Assembly: GCA_036365515.1 (NCBI GenBank) | Contig: CM070873.1 | Coordinates: 29,308,085-29,372,084 of the forward strand | Length of the DNA stretch: 64,000 nucleotides | Source: Torymus aiolomorphi | Lineage: Eukaryota > Arthropoda > Insecta > Hymenoptera > Torymidae | Reading direction: 5' to 3' | In this document: in pieces, positions 22,603 through 34,190 of the stretch | Layout of the letters: each line of letters opens with the position of its first letter | Numbering within the stretch: the first letter of the stretch is position 1 | Translations under genes and position numbers: made by a program | Notes under the pieces: model-generated | What the model was told of the DNA's origin: nothing | Database searches by the model: none | What the model saw: the letters and a program-made list of their open reading frames with translations, nothing else

Positions 22603-24788
22603 GAACAGGATGTACCCGATGATGAAGATAATGATGGAGATGAAGAAGTTGAAGATGAAGATGATGAAAATAATGAAGATGAAGACGAAGATGAAGATGA
22701 TGAAGATAATTTAAAGTTTTTCCAAATCAAACACCATACCGATGCACGCATTGAGAGATGTACAGCGGATCTTGACTCAATTGTCGTTGTTGGACGCAGT
22801 GCCAGTTTGTTTCATATGAAAAAAACAATTTTTCTAAGTACCGGAAGAAAAAATGTAGTAAGAATGAGCGATCAAAGGAAAACAATATGTGTTCTCGATC
22901 CTGCGAAAGAAAAGTTGTGGTTCGAGTTTAAATTTGGAGGGTATTCGGACAATGCGATAAATGTATTATTTTCTGTTGAAAAGGAAATAACCAATAAGAT
23001 AACAATTGACGAGGAAGAAGAAACTAATGATGGATTTACTCGATTAATTTTCAAATATTTCTTTGAAGAAATCGTAAAAAAGGCGTCTAAACAATTGCCT
23101 GAGAAGTGTCGAACGATGCGGTTTAGCAACATGAAAAATTTCATCCTTTACGACGATACGAAGCTGCCTACTATCTATCCGGAAGATTGGATAGACTTAT
23201 GCAAAGCCATGGATGCGGTATTGGACGACAGCGAAAATCTGAAGGCGATGAAAGAACGTTTTCGGGTATGTGACATCTTTTTCATGAGATATGCCCATGG
23301 ATTAAAGTTATCAGATGAAGAGAGATGTCCTAATTTCGTACGCTTTATGATGGAAGAAATGAACGTGGATTTGACGTCGGATAAAGCAGAATTAGTTCAA
23401 ATTCATCTAGCTAATACGATTGAACCAGTCGATGATATGGCTGTTCTTATAATGTATTCAAAACTTAATCGTAATGTCTTTAAGTATGCGAAAGACTACT
23501 GCTGTTACAGGGCGTTTTTCCTTCACGACTATGGTTACGTAACGTCCAGGTATAGATTTTATTTATTTATTTATTTATTGCGTACTAATTATTTATGAAA
23601 AAAGTAGTCTCATTTAAATGAATATTTTTGATCTTTCAGACTCTTGTCGTCTTCTGTATTGTGGGAAAATGTCACCTATGTACAAGCTTATTTACCAGAA
23701 ATTCGTGCTTTTATTTGTCGTCGCCGGAAAAGATGGGGAAGCATAACTGGATATGTAGTGGCTGGGGGTTACAGGTAAGAATAAAATATTTATAACGAAG
23801 GTACTAAAATTTTAATTTTACAATTAATCATCAATGTCAAATTTTAGTTATTTCTTAAATACGTCCCCTCAACACAAGAAAATTAGACGACTAGTGTCCG
23901 ATGCAAAAGGTATATTGGCAGATTTTAAAACTGGTACCGAGGTATTGAAAACGTCAGCTTCCCCGAGGATCAAAGAAGTGAAAACTTTTCGAAGTTCCAC
24001 TTGTTTAAAAGATGCACAGAATTCTTTCGAGAACAATGGATTCTTGACCAGCAGCACTAAAAAATTTTGACAGCGGTACTGTATTCGTGGCTAGCAACTG
24101 GACTCGATATATGACTCGTCGTACCAAAGATGATCTAGCATTCCTAATCAAATGCATTGACGTAGTTGATGAAACAGCAGGTAATTTACTGACACGAGCC
24201 ACTATAGAAGAGTGTTACGATTGTGAGCTGCGTTTACGCTACTTTTTATAGGGCCATTGGGAGGACATTCCCGCTGATCGTATAAAATGGCTGCTTAAAA
24301 ATGCAAGTGAAGGCTTCAAAGGACACGTACTAAGACGAAAAGGTGAAATGCTGAAGCTAAGCGACCGACGTCGATTACGGCAACCTATTATCACCTTTAG
24401 GGATGAATTTTTTGGATGGCCTTTTTTCAAAAATTTAATTGTCGAAATGGTGCAGTATTATCCAGAAGAAGAAGCAGATCTCAGGAAGGTAGTCAATGAA
24501 GAATTGGATTTAAGAACTCACTTTTTTATCACAAGGCTCATCGGATTTTCCCGACTAAATCATGGATTCTCTGAATATGGTTTTCGCTTCATCGAACGAG
24601 CATTTTCTAAACGAGCTGTGCAAGTCATGATAATGAAGCAAAGCAAGAATTTACAAAATGAGGCGGCGTACATAAATAGTGTCGTTCCCGTGTCCACACT
24701 TGTCAAGAGAATATTAAAACCTACCACTAAAACAGGTGTTACCATAATGCGTTGTCGCTGTTCCCTTTGTATTTTTTTTTGTTGTTGA
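22603..24788 (+). pseudogene. Large protein of unknown family, copy 1 (three exons; one frameshift and one in-frame TAG)
   Basis: Exon 1 (22603-23549) is long and open. It starts with a Glu/Asp tract and continues with a globular sequence (ADLDSIVVVGRS, then CRTMRFSNMKNFILYDD, then EDWIDLCKAMDAVL). Exons 2 (23640-23774) and 3 (from 23848) follow with phase-matched GT-AG introns. In exon 3 the frame shifts once in an A run near 24060 and meets a TAG at 24249-24251, but the coding signal continues to the stop at 24786-24788. The total is about 720 residues. It aligns throughout with the copy at 35241-38262: SNWT in exon 3, and a W/Y-[LF]-[LF]-K motif later. No known domain was recognised. It may be a pseudogene or a mobile-element ORF, and an assembly error in the homopolymer is possible. 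The 5' start is not seen. Confidence 0.55.
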
Positions 24789-25305
24789 TGCTCAAACAAC
24801 GCATAATATTGCTGAATCGGCAAACTATTACATAGGCCTGCTGTTGCTATTGCCAAATCTGGATAGCGTTGTGGAGCGGGTAACGCTGAAGCCGTTGAAC
24901 GGATTCGTTCATTTTTTCCTCCCTGAATCTTAGAGAAGGATGTTGATGTTGACGGCTAAAAAATTATTCCACGATTACTCACAAATTCATAAGACATACA
25001 ATAATGATACAAGTCTTTTTGTATAAATAAAACAAAATAGCGATCATTGGACTCACATGATTTTTATAAACATCGTAATAATTTCCAATAGGAAATTGGA
25101 GACTCTTCCTACCGTCAGAAGTAAGTACTTCTTTCATCTTATTAAATAAGACTCTCTTTCTCTCATGCAGCTGCTCCATCGATGTTTCTACTGCTATCAA
25201 CTCTTGGAGAAGCTCCCCGCGAGGACCATATTCGTTGTATTCATTGTCATCTCCGTCCTCGCCGTAATAATCGGTTGTGCTCCAACTCTTGCCTCTACCC
25301 GTCAT
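24741..25305 (-). CDS. Small coiled-coil gene, copy B (exons 1 and 2)
   Basis: Exon 1 (25305 down to 25057) encodes 83 residues starting MTGRGKSWSTTDYYGEDGD, then a heptad-like helix (ELLQELIAVETSMEQLHERK). It ends at a GTGAGT donor in phase 0. Exon 2 starts at 24955 after TTTTAG and runs in frame through KIQGGKNERIRSTASALPAP and a Gln/Lys/Arg-rich helix (HQQQKKIQREQRQRIM). A candidate donor (GTGGTAGGT) is near 24741; without it the frame stops near 24560. The end overlaps the 3' end of the large unknown gene on the other strand. A TATA/initiator promoter is visible upstream. No known family; the basic C-terminus and coiled coil suggest a nucleic-acid-binding or oligomerising protein, which is inference only. 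Confidence 0.6.
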
Positions 25306-25710
25306 TACTATAACAGGCAGATAAATTACTATCTGAAATTGATCTGCAGAAAAAAAATAAATTTTTAAATGTATAAGTACAAATAAAAAAAAACTTATTC
25401 AATATATAAGTACTTTAAAAAAAAAATTAAATGTTAATATTCAATTAAAAAAAATTTTATGAAATTTATAACAACAGTTAAAAAAATAAAACGAAAAAAA
25501 ACATATTACTTTCAAAATTACCTTTGTCGTAGAGGTGGATGACCAGGTAGCCGAAGTTATTGGGGAACGTTACACGGTAACGTGCGAGCGAGCGAGGTAG
25601 CGAGCAGACACAAAGACTATACAAGTTGCTCCGACGATGTGCACTCTGTGGCGGTCGGCGACTGAATGAGCCGCAACGCAGAGCGCCGCCGTATTTATAG
25701 CAGAGACGTA
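25306..25710 (-). promoter_or_regulatory. Promoter, 5' UTR and UTR intron of coiled-coil gene copy B
   Basis: TATAAATA on the minus strand at about 25700 is followed about 33 bp downstream by TCAGTC (initiator). A 5' UTR exon ends at ACAAAG/GTAATT (about 25524). The intron runs to the acceptor just before the start codon. The same layout is found in copy A. Confidence 0.5.
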
Positions 25711-25935
25711 GGTTACCACGGTAAAATTGTAGGTTACCACGGTAAAGTTGTAGGTTACCACGGTAATTTTGACAAATACGATATGCCGCTTTAAAAAACC
25801 CTCGGTTGTGGCTGTAATGATCGGTTTTCGAAAGGTAACACTTGTCGACGTGCTAAAGTTGTAGGTTACCACGGTAAAGTTGTAGGTTACCACGGTAAAA
25901 TAGCACATTATAGCGATAAGTTTGATAAATAAGGT
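25700..25935. repeat. Satellite D, second block
   Basis: Five copies of GTAGGTTACCACGGTAAA and one partial 154-bp unit. They lie directly upstream of the TATA box of coiled-coil gene copy B, as in copy A. Confidence 0.85.
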
Positions 25936-26255
25936 ATTTGGGTAGGTGAAAATATATTTAGATAGTTCAAAAGGTAGGTAGTGTAGTTGTAAAAATTTTT
26001 GCAACTTTACATATTGCATGTAGGTAGGTGAGAAAACACTATATTCATGTTGACCGAGAGGTAGGTAATGAAACTAGTAAAAATTTTTACAATTTTCCAT
26101 ATTGTATATAGATAGGTGAGAATTTATTAGATTTAGATAGCTCGAAAGGTAGGTAGTGTAGTTATAAAAATTTTTAAAACTTCAGATATTGCATGTAGGT
26201 AGATGCGAAACCATTATATTTATATGATTCGTGAGGGTGCACAGTCGCGAGAGTT
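25936..26255. repeat. ~95-bp repeat, three copies, with GTAAAAATTTTTAC palindrome
   Basis: GGTAGGTAGTGTAGTTGTAA and ATATTGCATGTAGGTAGGTG recur three times with moderate divergence. Each unit holds a perfect or near-perfect AAAAATTTTT-centred palindrome. Confidence 0.8.
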
Positions 26256-26280
26256 GGTAAAAGGGTAGGGGGGGGGGGGT

Positions 26281-26712
26281 TATGAGACTTTGTAGAATAT
26301 CGCAAGTACTACTTCCAATATTTCACAAAGTCTGGAGGGTGGGTCAAGGGAGGTTTCGGGACTTTGTAGAATATCGCAAGTATTACTTGCGATATTGCAC
26401 AGTCTCGAGGGTGGGTCAAGGGGGGTTTCGGGACTTTGTAGAATATCGCAAGTACTACTTGCGATACTGCACAGAGTCTCGTGGGTGGGTCAAGGGGGGT
26501 TTCGGGACTTTGTAGAATATCGGAAGTACTACTTGCGATATTGCACAAAATCTCGTGGGTGGGTCAAGGGGGGTTTCGGGACTTTGTAGAATTTCGCAAG
26601 TACTACTTGCGATATTGCACAAAGTCTCGTAGGTTTATAGGGGAAATCGGAAAGACTTTGTGGAATATTGCAAGTTTCGACTTGCGATATCGCACAAAGT
26701 TCTTCCGATTTC
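26281..26712. repeat. Satellite E, 74-bp unit, six copies, each with a long palindrome
   Basis: ACTTTGTAGAAT recurs at 26287, 26361, 26433, 26507, 26581 and 26655, a spacing of 72-74 bp. Each unit has arms ATATCGCAAGT and ACTTGCGATAT around a 3-nt loop, then GGGTGGGTCAAGGGGGGTTT. Arm mutations in the first unit (CCAATATT) spoil its stem. A G(10) run precedes the array. Confidence 0.93.
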
Positions 26713-26807
26713 AAAGCGATCGTGCGAACCGACACGGCTAGAGTCCCCCGGGGGATTCGCCGTGTTCAGGCTCGCAGGATCGTGAATTATATTTTTTCAT
26801 CTCTTTC

Positions 26808-26965
26808 AGGAATAGTGCAACAGTGTGTGACAGTGTGCCGATAAACATCAGCATCAGCTTGAGCATCAGCAGTAGCAGCATCAGCTTCAGCGTCAGCAGT
26901 AGAGCAGCAGAACCAGCAGCAGCGGAAGCAGCAGAAGCAGAAGCAGCAGCAGTGGCAGCAGGATG
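26808..26965 (+). other. Candidate internal exon (Ser/Ala/Glu-rich), disconnected
   Basis: A strong acceptor (CATCTCTTTCAG) precedes and a strong donor (GAT/GTAAGTA) follows an open frame reading NSATVCDSVPINIS, then Ser- and Ala/Glu-rich repeats from AGC/CAG codons. Another acceptor (TTTTTCTTTCAG) lies at about 27000. The gene, if any, would be cut by the Harbinger insertion at 27210. It could be the 5' part of an acidic gene like those at 35241-35804. 26713-26807 and 26966-27206 otherwise hold only GC-richer spacer with a CCCCCGGGGG palindrome. Confidence 0.3.
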
Positions 26966-27586
26966 TAAGTATCTAATGTTTTTTTTTCTTTTTCTTTCAG
27001 AAAATCAAAAAAGGGGGGGTGCGTTGCAAGGGAAACACCAGATAGGCCGGCCGGACCCGGATCCGCTTAGAGGCTTGTAGCCCGGGGCGATCAGGGCCGT
27101 TAGAGAATCTCCCGATTGGAGATTCGCACCCTATGATCGCTAGGACGAATGCCGCCGGATCGCCGTGTTGGCTACAATGCGGCGATGACGAAAGTCCCAT
27201 TGCACATCTGGAGTCCTATTCAGGCCGTGGTACGTACGTACGAACGTTCGTACGTTGGAACGTTCGGACATACAAGCGGAAGCGCTGCGTGCGCCGCAAA
27301 CGCATCAAGTTGCCAGCAGTGAGCATATGCACAGGTGGCACAGGCCGTAGCATAGGGCGTAGAGCGCAGAGCACACACAAGGCTGTCTTTCCTTGTTGAT
27401 TACCTCTAGCTGACGACTTTACAGTAACACTCAAATATGCCATACTTACCATACGATAAATACTATGCACAAAGAAGGTTAATAATAAATAAGCGTTGAT
27501 GACACAATTAAATTAAAAAAATTCTTTAATGAAAAGTGTGTGTGCGTGTATGTATATGTGTGTGTATGACCGTAATAGTAAAAAAG

Positions 27587-29654
27587 TTATGAAGAATTAT
27601 TAGCTATTTTCCTTATATTATCGGCAATATCCGTGAGAGTGCTCAGCAACTGAATTTGAAATTGTTCATTTCTCTCGTTAGCTTGAATAATATTTTCGTT
27701 TAATTTATCCGTCGATTCCTTTAACTTTTTGATTGCTATATTATGCTCTTCCATCGCATCAAGAGCCATAACCGTGTTTTCACTTAGAGAACCTGAGTTT
27801 CAAAAAGTTATAAATTGTTAACGTATAATATTTTAAACATAAATAAGAAAATAATTAAATATTAAGAAATATTACTTCTTTTCAATGCTCTTCTACTATT
27901 TTGAGGTACATGTGGACTTGAAGAGGCATAATGTTGTTGATTTTCTAAAATGAAATTGTAATTAAAACTTGAATGTTATTTTTATACTAAGAGTGTAATA
28001 GTGATGTACCTTTAGATGTTTCATCAATTCGTGTATTTTTTATTTGATTGGTATTATTTATTAAATATCCAACGTACTGTACATCATCTACAGCAGTATC
28101 TATTTTTATGGTTGGAGGAACAAAAAGGTCTTTAGGCACTGGTGTCTGCGGTATTATTGGGTGAATTTGTTACCTATAAGACTCTTAAGGTGATGTACTG
28201 AATTTGTCACCTTTGATAAGATTTTAAAACGTGTCAAACATTATAAACATTCATCTTAAATATAAAACTTGATTTCTTTTTGGCATTAACAGTAATTGTT
28301 GGTTAAAAATATGTAAAACGTATTATTGAAACCTTTTGTTAAACAATCTTGTTGAATTGACATATTGACATTGTGTACCAGTAACGTATTCCTGAGTACA
28401 CCACCATCTTCTTGAATATGGGTTGATACTCCTGGAAAATCAAGTGTGCAGAATTATCTTAATAAGTAAAACAATCTTATTTAAGCTTTTTGTGTGCAAA
28501 ATGTACAATTGCTTGATTCTATAAATAATAAAATGTTTTTACATAATTGAGAATATTAATAATTATTGTTAATTTATATTATTGATTATATAACAAATAT
28601 ATGTATATTATGATTTTTTGTTTGAATTTTCACAATTATAAAATTTTAAAGAATTTTGGTTGAATTGTATGATGTTATCAAAAAACTATTGCGTGAATAC
28701 TTTCTTAACTTTGCTTCAAATAAATAAGTTAACATAGAAATAAAGTTTGATACAAATATAGTGTATTAAGTGAATATTTGAAAGTCATTCACCGTACAGT
28801 GATTTTTTCTTACTGTACACATAGAACATTTATGTACTTATAAAGTGATTAAACCAGTGTTCGTACAAAGTTTTTTTGAGAGAAATGCTTATTGAAATAC
28901 TTATGAACTTATATTCATGAAACCATGGTTCGTAGAAAATATTTTTAACAGAAATATAATATTGAAAGCAAATACTTAAAAGTTGTGTATTGAACAGTGA
29001 TTTTGACTTATTGAAATACTTATGAACTTAAATTCATGAAACCATGGTTCGTAGAAAATATTTTTGAGAGAAATATAATATTCTAAGCAAATACTTAAAA
29101 GTTATGTATCGAACAGTGATTTTGACTTTATTTACTTATGAAATACTCATGAATTTGAATTGATTATATCAAGGTTTGTCGATTATATGTTGATAAATAC
29201 TTTCACGTTTTAACTAACAAATGAATAAAATAAACAAACCAGTACTCGTAGATGGCATTGGCATCTGTGGCAAAGTACTAATTGTAGATGTTATTGGCAC
29301 CTGTTGCATCGCAGCTTGTAGTTACATTGTATTCATTGGTATAACAGATCCTGAAGAGTCTGATATCGTATGTGGTATAAAAACGTTCTTCTCCTGGTCT
29401 TTCCATGACTAAAAACAATAACAAACGATATATTAAATATTTATAACAATGGATTCAATATAAAATTAGACAACATTCACCTTTTTCCATTGCTCTAACG
29501 TTCTTATAACACCAAGTGCATCCAATTTCATTTTTAAATTCGTCCATTTTTTATCTAAAATAGGATTCGTAAGTCCCATATCTGGTTGTAAAATCATTTC
29601 CGTGCGAAGCATAGCTAACTGGGCAGTCGATGCCTTAACTTTAGTTTTATGCAT
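27587..29654 (-). CDS. Harbinger Myb/zeste-like DNA-binding protein, left copy
   Basis: The start at 29654 opens a DNA-binding exon (29654-29481) with the tryptophan spacing of Myb/SANT-like and zeste regulatory domains (WTNLKMKLDALG, then EQWKK) and a GTGAAT donor. Later exons are supported at about 28153-28010 (VPKDLFVPPTIKIDTAVDDV), 27944-27876 and 27792-27587, each with GT-AG borders. The last ends in DIADNIRKIANNSS, nearly identical to the right copy. Exon 2, expected near 29410-29220, is degenerate in one frame, so splicing there is uncertain and the gene may be defective. In Harbinger elements this second protein brings the transposase to DNA in the nucleus. Confidence 0.6.
28780..29165. 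repeat. ~120-bp internal repeat of the Harbinger element, three copies
   Basis: GAACTTAWATTCATGAAACC and ACAGTGATTTTGACTT recur three times with decreasing similarity, between exons of the left Myb-like gene. Confidence 0.75.
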
Positions 29655-30190
29655 CTGAAAGAATTCAAGTACAGATTTTTAGGTTATTTTATAAAACTTT
29701 AATAAGTATAAGTTATTTAAGTAATACTTCAACTTTAATTAACCTTTGTATCACTTACATTATTCAAATATTTCACTTTCGTCTACAACCAAAAACTTAA
29801 CGTATCTTAAGACCTATCTATATATACACCCCGGTAGCTGCAACTTGTGACAGGCTCACTTTTGTTTTTAATTGGTCAATAGCATTACCGCGCTTTGTGT
29901 AACTGACTCGTGTTTTGTTTGTAGTTCTACCACAACAGCAGCGCGCTTTGAGATAATAATTGTAGGTTACTTTTTAAACAAATGTTTTTATGATAGAAAG
30001 TAGCTTATAAAATACTTGAACATTATTTTGTTGTTTATGAAGAAAATCTGTTTTACTTTAAAATAAGTGTTTTGTAGGTAAGTTTATACGTTTGACAATT
30101 AATATATTTTAATATTTGCAACAAGAATTAGTAATTGTATTACCTATTTGTCACATTTATAGAGACCTAAACTTTATTTCGTTACCATCA

Positions 30191-32529
30191 ATGATGGGAG
30201 TACTAGCTGACCTTGTAATCAATCAAGAAATTGCAAATCGTCATCGGATGTTACAAACAATTAAAAAAAGAGTTTTACGTGACATAAGTAATCCGTTTGA
30301 AATAGGTGATGAAATTTTTTATCAACATTACAGGTAATATTTTTTATGAATTAATATTTTGTACGCGATATTAAGCTCTACTTCTATCTCTGTTCCATCT
30401 ATCGGATTGAACTTATTGTATTTATCTAATCTTTAAGAATATTTTATAAGAAAAAACAAAAAATTAAAATAGAGAAAAAATCCAATATATGGGTACGTTT
30501 TCAAGAAAATTTCGTGTAACCTATTTACTGTTGATTTTGTCGACATGCGAATACATCTACCGAATGTGTGACCGGTCACAATATTCGTTTGTACGGTTTT
30601 AATAATATAATCGTAACGTAATTGACCTGTGTCAGAATATAAATAGTATATTGTATCACATTAAAATTTTAAAGAATTTGTAAGAAGTATATAGATTTAT
30701 TACATTTAAACAGAATGTATCCTGCGGTTGCACAAAATCTCATCAACCGTATTCAAGTATTTCTACCAAACCATCCGGCAGGTGTCCCTCCGCATCTTCA
30801 AGTACTAAGTACTATTAGATTTTTGGCTGAGGGACACTACCAAAAGGGATTAGGCACAGATTCTAATCATACAATGAGTCAAGCATCTGTTAGTCGATAT
30901 TTGCATGTCGTTATTCCTGCCATTAACCAAATCGCTTTTCAATTTATACGTTTTCCGTCAACGGCTGAAGAAAGACTTGCTATTGCGCGAAGGTTTGTAA
31001 ATAACAGTAGTTATTACACTTCATATCACACAATTTTATCTGATAAATGTTAAAATAAACAATATTAAATAATATTATTATTATATTATAGTATTATTTT
31101 ATATTATGATTATATTATAATATTAATAATATTAAATAATAAATTATAAAATAATTATAAGATTATCTTTTTATTCTCATTTTATTTCCTTTTATATTAA
31201 ATTTTATTATTTAACATTCATATTTGCAGATTTCAAGTGCGAACAGGAATCCCAGGAATTTTGGGTGCAGTCGATTGCACGTTGCCAAAAATTATTGCTC
31301 CTTCAGAGCATGAAGAAGCATACTTAAATTATAAAAGGCAGCACTCGCTGACGTTACAAATTGTATATTTTATCTTAATATATAAAAAACAATATCTCAA
31401 ATCAAATTGGCTAAAGTTTCTTACCTTATTACATAGGTACTCGATATGAATTACCAGATTTTGGGAACGAGAATTTGTAGCGGAGCTACGAATGATCGTT
31501 TTGTTTGGCGATGGAGCGAGTGCCGTCAGATAATGTACTATTTAAGAAATGAAAATATTGTGCAACAAGAAGGGCGTTTCTACATTATTGGTACCTTATA
31601 CACTTATTTTCGATATAGTTTGTATAACATTAATATGTGATTATAACCGTGCATGACATAATCTTATCATATTAGTTGCATAACGTATTATTATGTAAAA
31701 ATTACAAATTGATGTAAATATAATACGTTTGTTACAGTAGGCGATGGAGGTTGTTCACCATCCCCAGTATTATTGACACCTGTACAATATGCAGTTCCTG
31801 GTACACCAGCACATAGATATACACATGCACTTAGATGTGCCAGATGTATAGTAGAAAATGTTTTTGGTATTATAAAAGGAAAATGGAGATGCTTAAACAA
31901 ATTAAGAGGACTTCACTATGACCCCGTATTTTCCGCTGAAATTGTACAAGCTTGTACTGTATTGCATAATTTTTTACTAGATAATGGGTAAATTTTTAAT
32001 TATTAAAAAAATTAGTAAATATTAAATAATTTTTCATTTTTCATTCTTATTTATTGTTGTAATAAGTACAATTACAATAATATTAACGATGGTATAAATT
32101 ATTCGATATTTTTATTATTAATCAATATCATTGTGAGAAAATTTAATCTTTCTTAAAATTCACAACGTTGTATAAAATACACACACACACACACACACAC
32201 ACATACACACACACACACACACAGACACACACACACACACACACACATACACACACACCAACCCACCCACACACACACACACATATATATATATAACTAT
32301 ATTAAATATATTTATTTTCGGAATTTGTTTATAATTTTATACATAATATTTAAATATCATTATTAATAGTTGCACAAATTTTTCTAGAATGCCAGTGGAA
32401 GTAGCGGAGAATCCTTATGAACCATTTGATCCAAACCAGAATTATGCTGATAATGTGAACGAATATATTGAAGGATTGCAAGAGCAGGAAATGGTGATTA
32501 ATACCTTTTTCGCCGAACCGAGAGCATGA
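30191..32529 (+). CDS. PIF/Harbinger (HARBI1-like) DDE transposase, six exons
   Basis: Exons 30191-30333, 30714-30992, 31230-31362, 31437-31590, 31738-31987 and 32388-32529 join in phase with GT-AG introns to 366 codons plus stop. The helix-turn-helix region is in exon 2 (HTMSQASVSRYLHVV). The catalytic triad is visible: Asp in GILGAVDCTLPKI (exon 3), Asp in IIVGDGGCSPSPVLLTP (exon 5) and Glu in CIVENVFGIIKGKWRCL (exon 5). The conserved GATNDRFVWRWS block is in exon 4. Size and motif order match the family. No stop or frameshift was found, so the enzyme could be functional in the nucleus, cutting at the inverted ends with 3-bp target duplication. Confidence 0.9.
32178..32300. repeat. (CA)n microsatellite in transposase intron 5
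   Basis: About 105 bp of ACACAC with few interruptions, followed by a short (TA)n. Confidence 0.97.
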
Positions 32530-32690
32530 AGTACCCTCTGTAGTTCGTACTTGGAGTCGAAACTTGTGTTGCGCATCCAGTGTTGGCAGCGCATCACTCT
32601 TCTGTCCGTGCAGTTCGTATACTTGGAGTCGAAACTCATAATCACGCTTAGAAAGAATTAGACTAAAAACGTTCGAAGAAATCTTCAAAA

Positions 32691-33653
32691 ATGCAAGAAA
32701 AGTAAGTAACAGAACAGTAATTTTATAGACAGTTTTATTAAGTAAGTAATAATTTAGATTGATCAATGTTATTTGAAATAGAAAGATTTGTTTTTCTAAC
32801 CTTAAAATATAAGTTTTAGAAACTGTATATTGTTTGTACTCACATCTTTAGTTACTTATTTTTATTTCCTTTAATTAAAATTCATACACGAAATCATAGA
32901 ATAAAAATTCCTAAATAATTTTTATTTCTAGCCGTGAAAATCCATTGCTGCAACAGCAAGAAGCTTTAATAGATTACATGGAAAATCATAGTGGTTTTGC
33001 TCAAAAAAAATTCATGGGAGTCAATGGAACTAAGCAACGCCTAGATCAATGGACAAGATTGATGTTAATTTTAAATACGTTGGGTACCCCAAAAGATATT
33101 TCTGGATGGATGAGGGTATTTTACTACTTCGTATATTGTCTCACATCATTAAAGTAGATTATGTTTAGCAAAATGTTATTTTACAGTATTGGACCGAGTT
33201 AAAAGGAAAGGCAAGATCATATAATGCCCAAAATGCCCAATTATTGAGAACTGGCAACCCTACTGAAAAATTTCCGGATTATGATCCAATCTTAGAAAGG
33301 GTATTAAATGTCATGGGGCGAAATCACATGAATGGGTTACAACTTATTCCAGAAATTGCTTCTGGATCGATAGGGCAGCAACCAGAAAATAGTCAGCATA
33401 TTTTGAATATTTAAAAAAAATATAACTCTCTACTATACTATTTTAATTATACCAATATCTATCTTTTTCAGGTAATCCTAACCATACTGTACAAGAAAAC
33501 GATATAATTTCTATGTTAGAAAGCAGCATGAACACACTGACATCAAATATAGATGTGTTCTGCGAAGATGAGGAATTTAAAATTAAAATCTTAAGCATCG
33601 TCACAGATATTGCCGATAATATAAGGAAAATAGCTAATAATAATTCGTCATAA
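32691..33653 (+). CDS. Harbinger Myb/zeste-like DNA-binding protein, right copy
   Basis: A four-exon model (32691-32701, 32932-33115, 33187-33391, 33472-33653) gives 193 codons plus stop with GT-AG introns. The N-terminal domain carries the Trp pattern of Myb/SANT-like or zeste-type regulators (LDQWTRLMLILNTLG, then ISGWMR, then YWTELKGKARSYNAQNAQLL). The C-terminus (DIADNIRKIANNNSS) matches the left inverted copy. The third donor is weak; if unused, the frame stops after HILNI. The gene lies 160 bp after the transposase stop on the same strand and is the standard second protein of Harbinger elements. Confidence 0.8.
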
Positions 33654-34052
33654 CTTTTTTAGTTACTGTCTTATTTATATTTACTGTTGGTGCGTGCGTT
33701 CATGCGTGTGTGTGTATTGAACATTTTTCATTAAAGAATTTTTAACTTAATTATGTCATCAACGTTTATTTATTATTAACCTCATTTGTATATTGGTATT
33801 ATATATTATACGGTAAATATACAGTATATTAGAGTGTTACTTGAGTGTACTGTTCAGTCGTAGCTAGAGGTAGTCAACAAGGAAAGACAGCCTCGTGTGT
33901 GTTCTGCGCTCTACGCTCTATGGCCTGCGCACGTGCTCACTGCTGCCAACTTGATGCGCTTGGTGACGCGCGCGGCACCTTCGCTTATACGTCCGAACGT
34001 TCCAACGTACGAACGTTCGTACGTACGTACCACGGCCTGAATAGGACTCCTG

Positions 34053-34190
34053 GTAGCTTGCCTTGTGACAGCGGCCTTGTAGTTAGGTCGCGGAGACAAG
34101 GCCGTGTTGCGCAATCGTTAATACTATAACCAACAATAGCTGGGCCGGAGTAATCGGGGTGATAAGGGGGTTGGGGAGAAGGGAAAAGGG
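34053..34190. other. Right flank of the Harbinger insertion
   Basis: GC-richer spacer that resumes after the CTG duplication. No gene seen. Confidence 0.5.

Larger units (their letters stand above)
27210..34049. mobile_element. Complete PIF/Harbinger DNA transposon (6.84 kb)
   Basis: The ends are inverted repeats starting GAGTCCTATTCAGGCCGTGG. They continue through ACGTACGTACGAACGTTCG into about 370 bp of 85-90% similar sequence (27210-27580 and 33680-34049). The flanking trinucleotide CTG at 27207-27209 recurs at 34050-34052, matching the 3-bp target duplication of this superfamily. Inside are a spliced, intact transposase and two Myb/zeste-like genes, one at each end and inverted. Because the terminal duplication runs into the Myb-like genes, the element looks like a transposase core flanked by an inverted duplication. 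It is probably autonomous; the terminal-repeat divergence argues against a very recent insertion. Confidence 0.88.

Noticed and set aside
19674..25935. Direct ~1-kb copies as LTRs of a retrotransposon
   Set aside because: The copies contain a coding exon, an intron and a promoter on the minus strand. They lack TG...CA ends, and no gag/pol lies between them.
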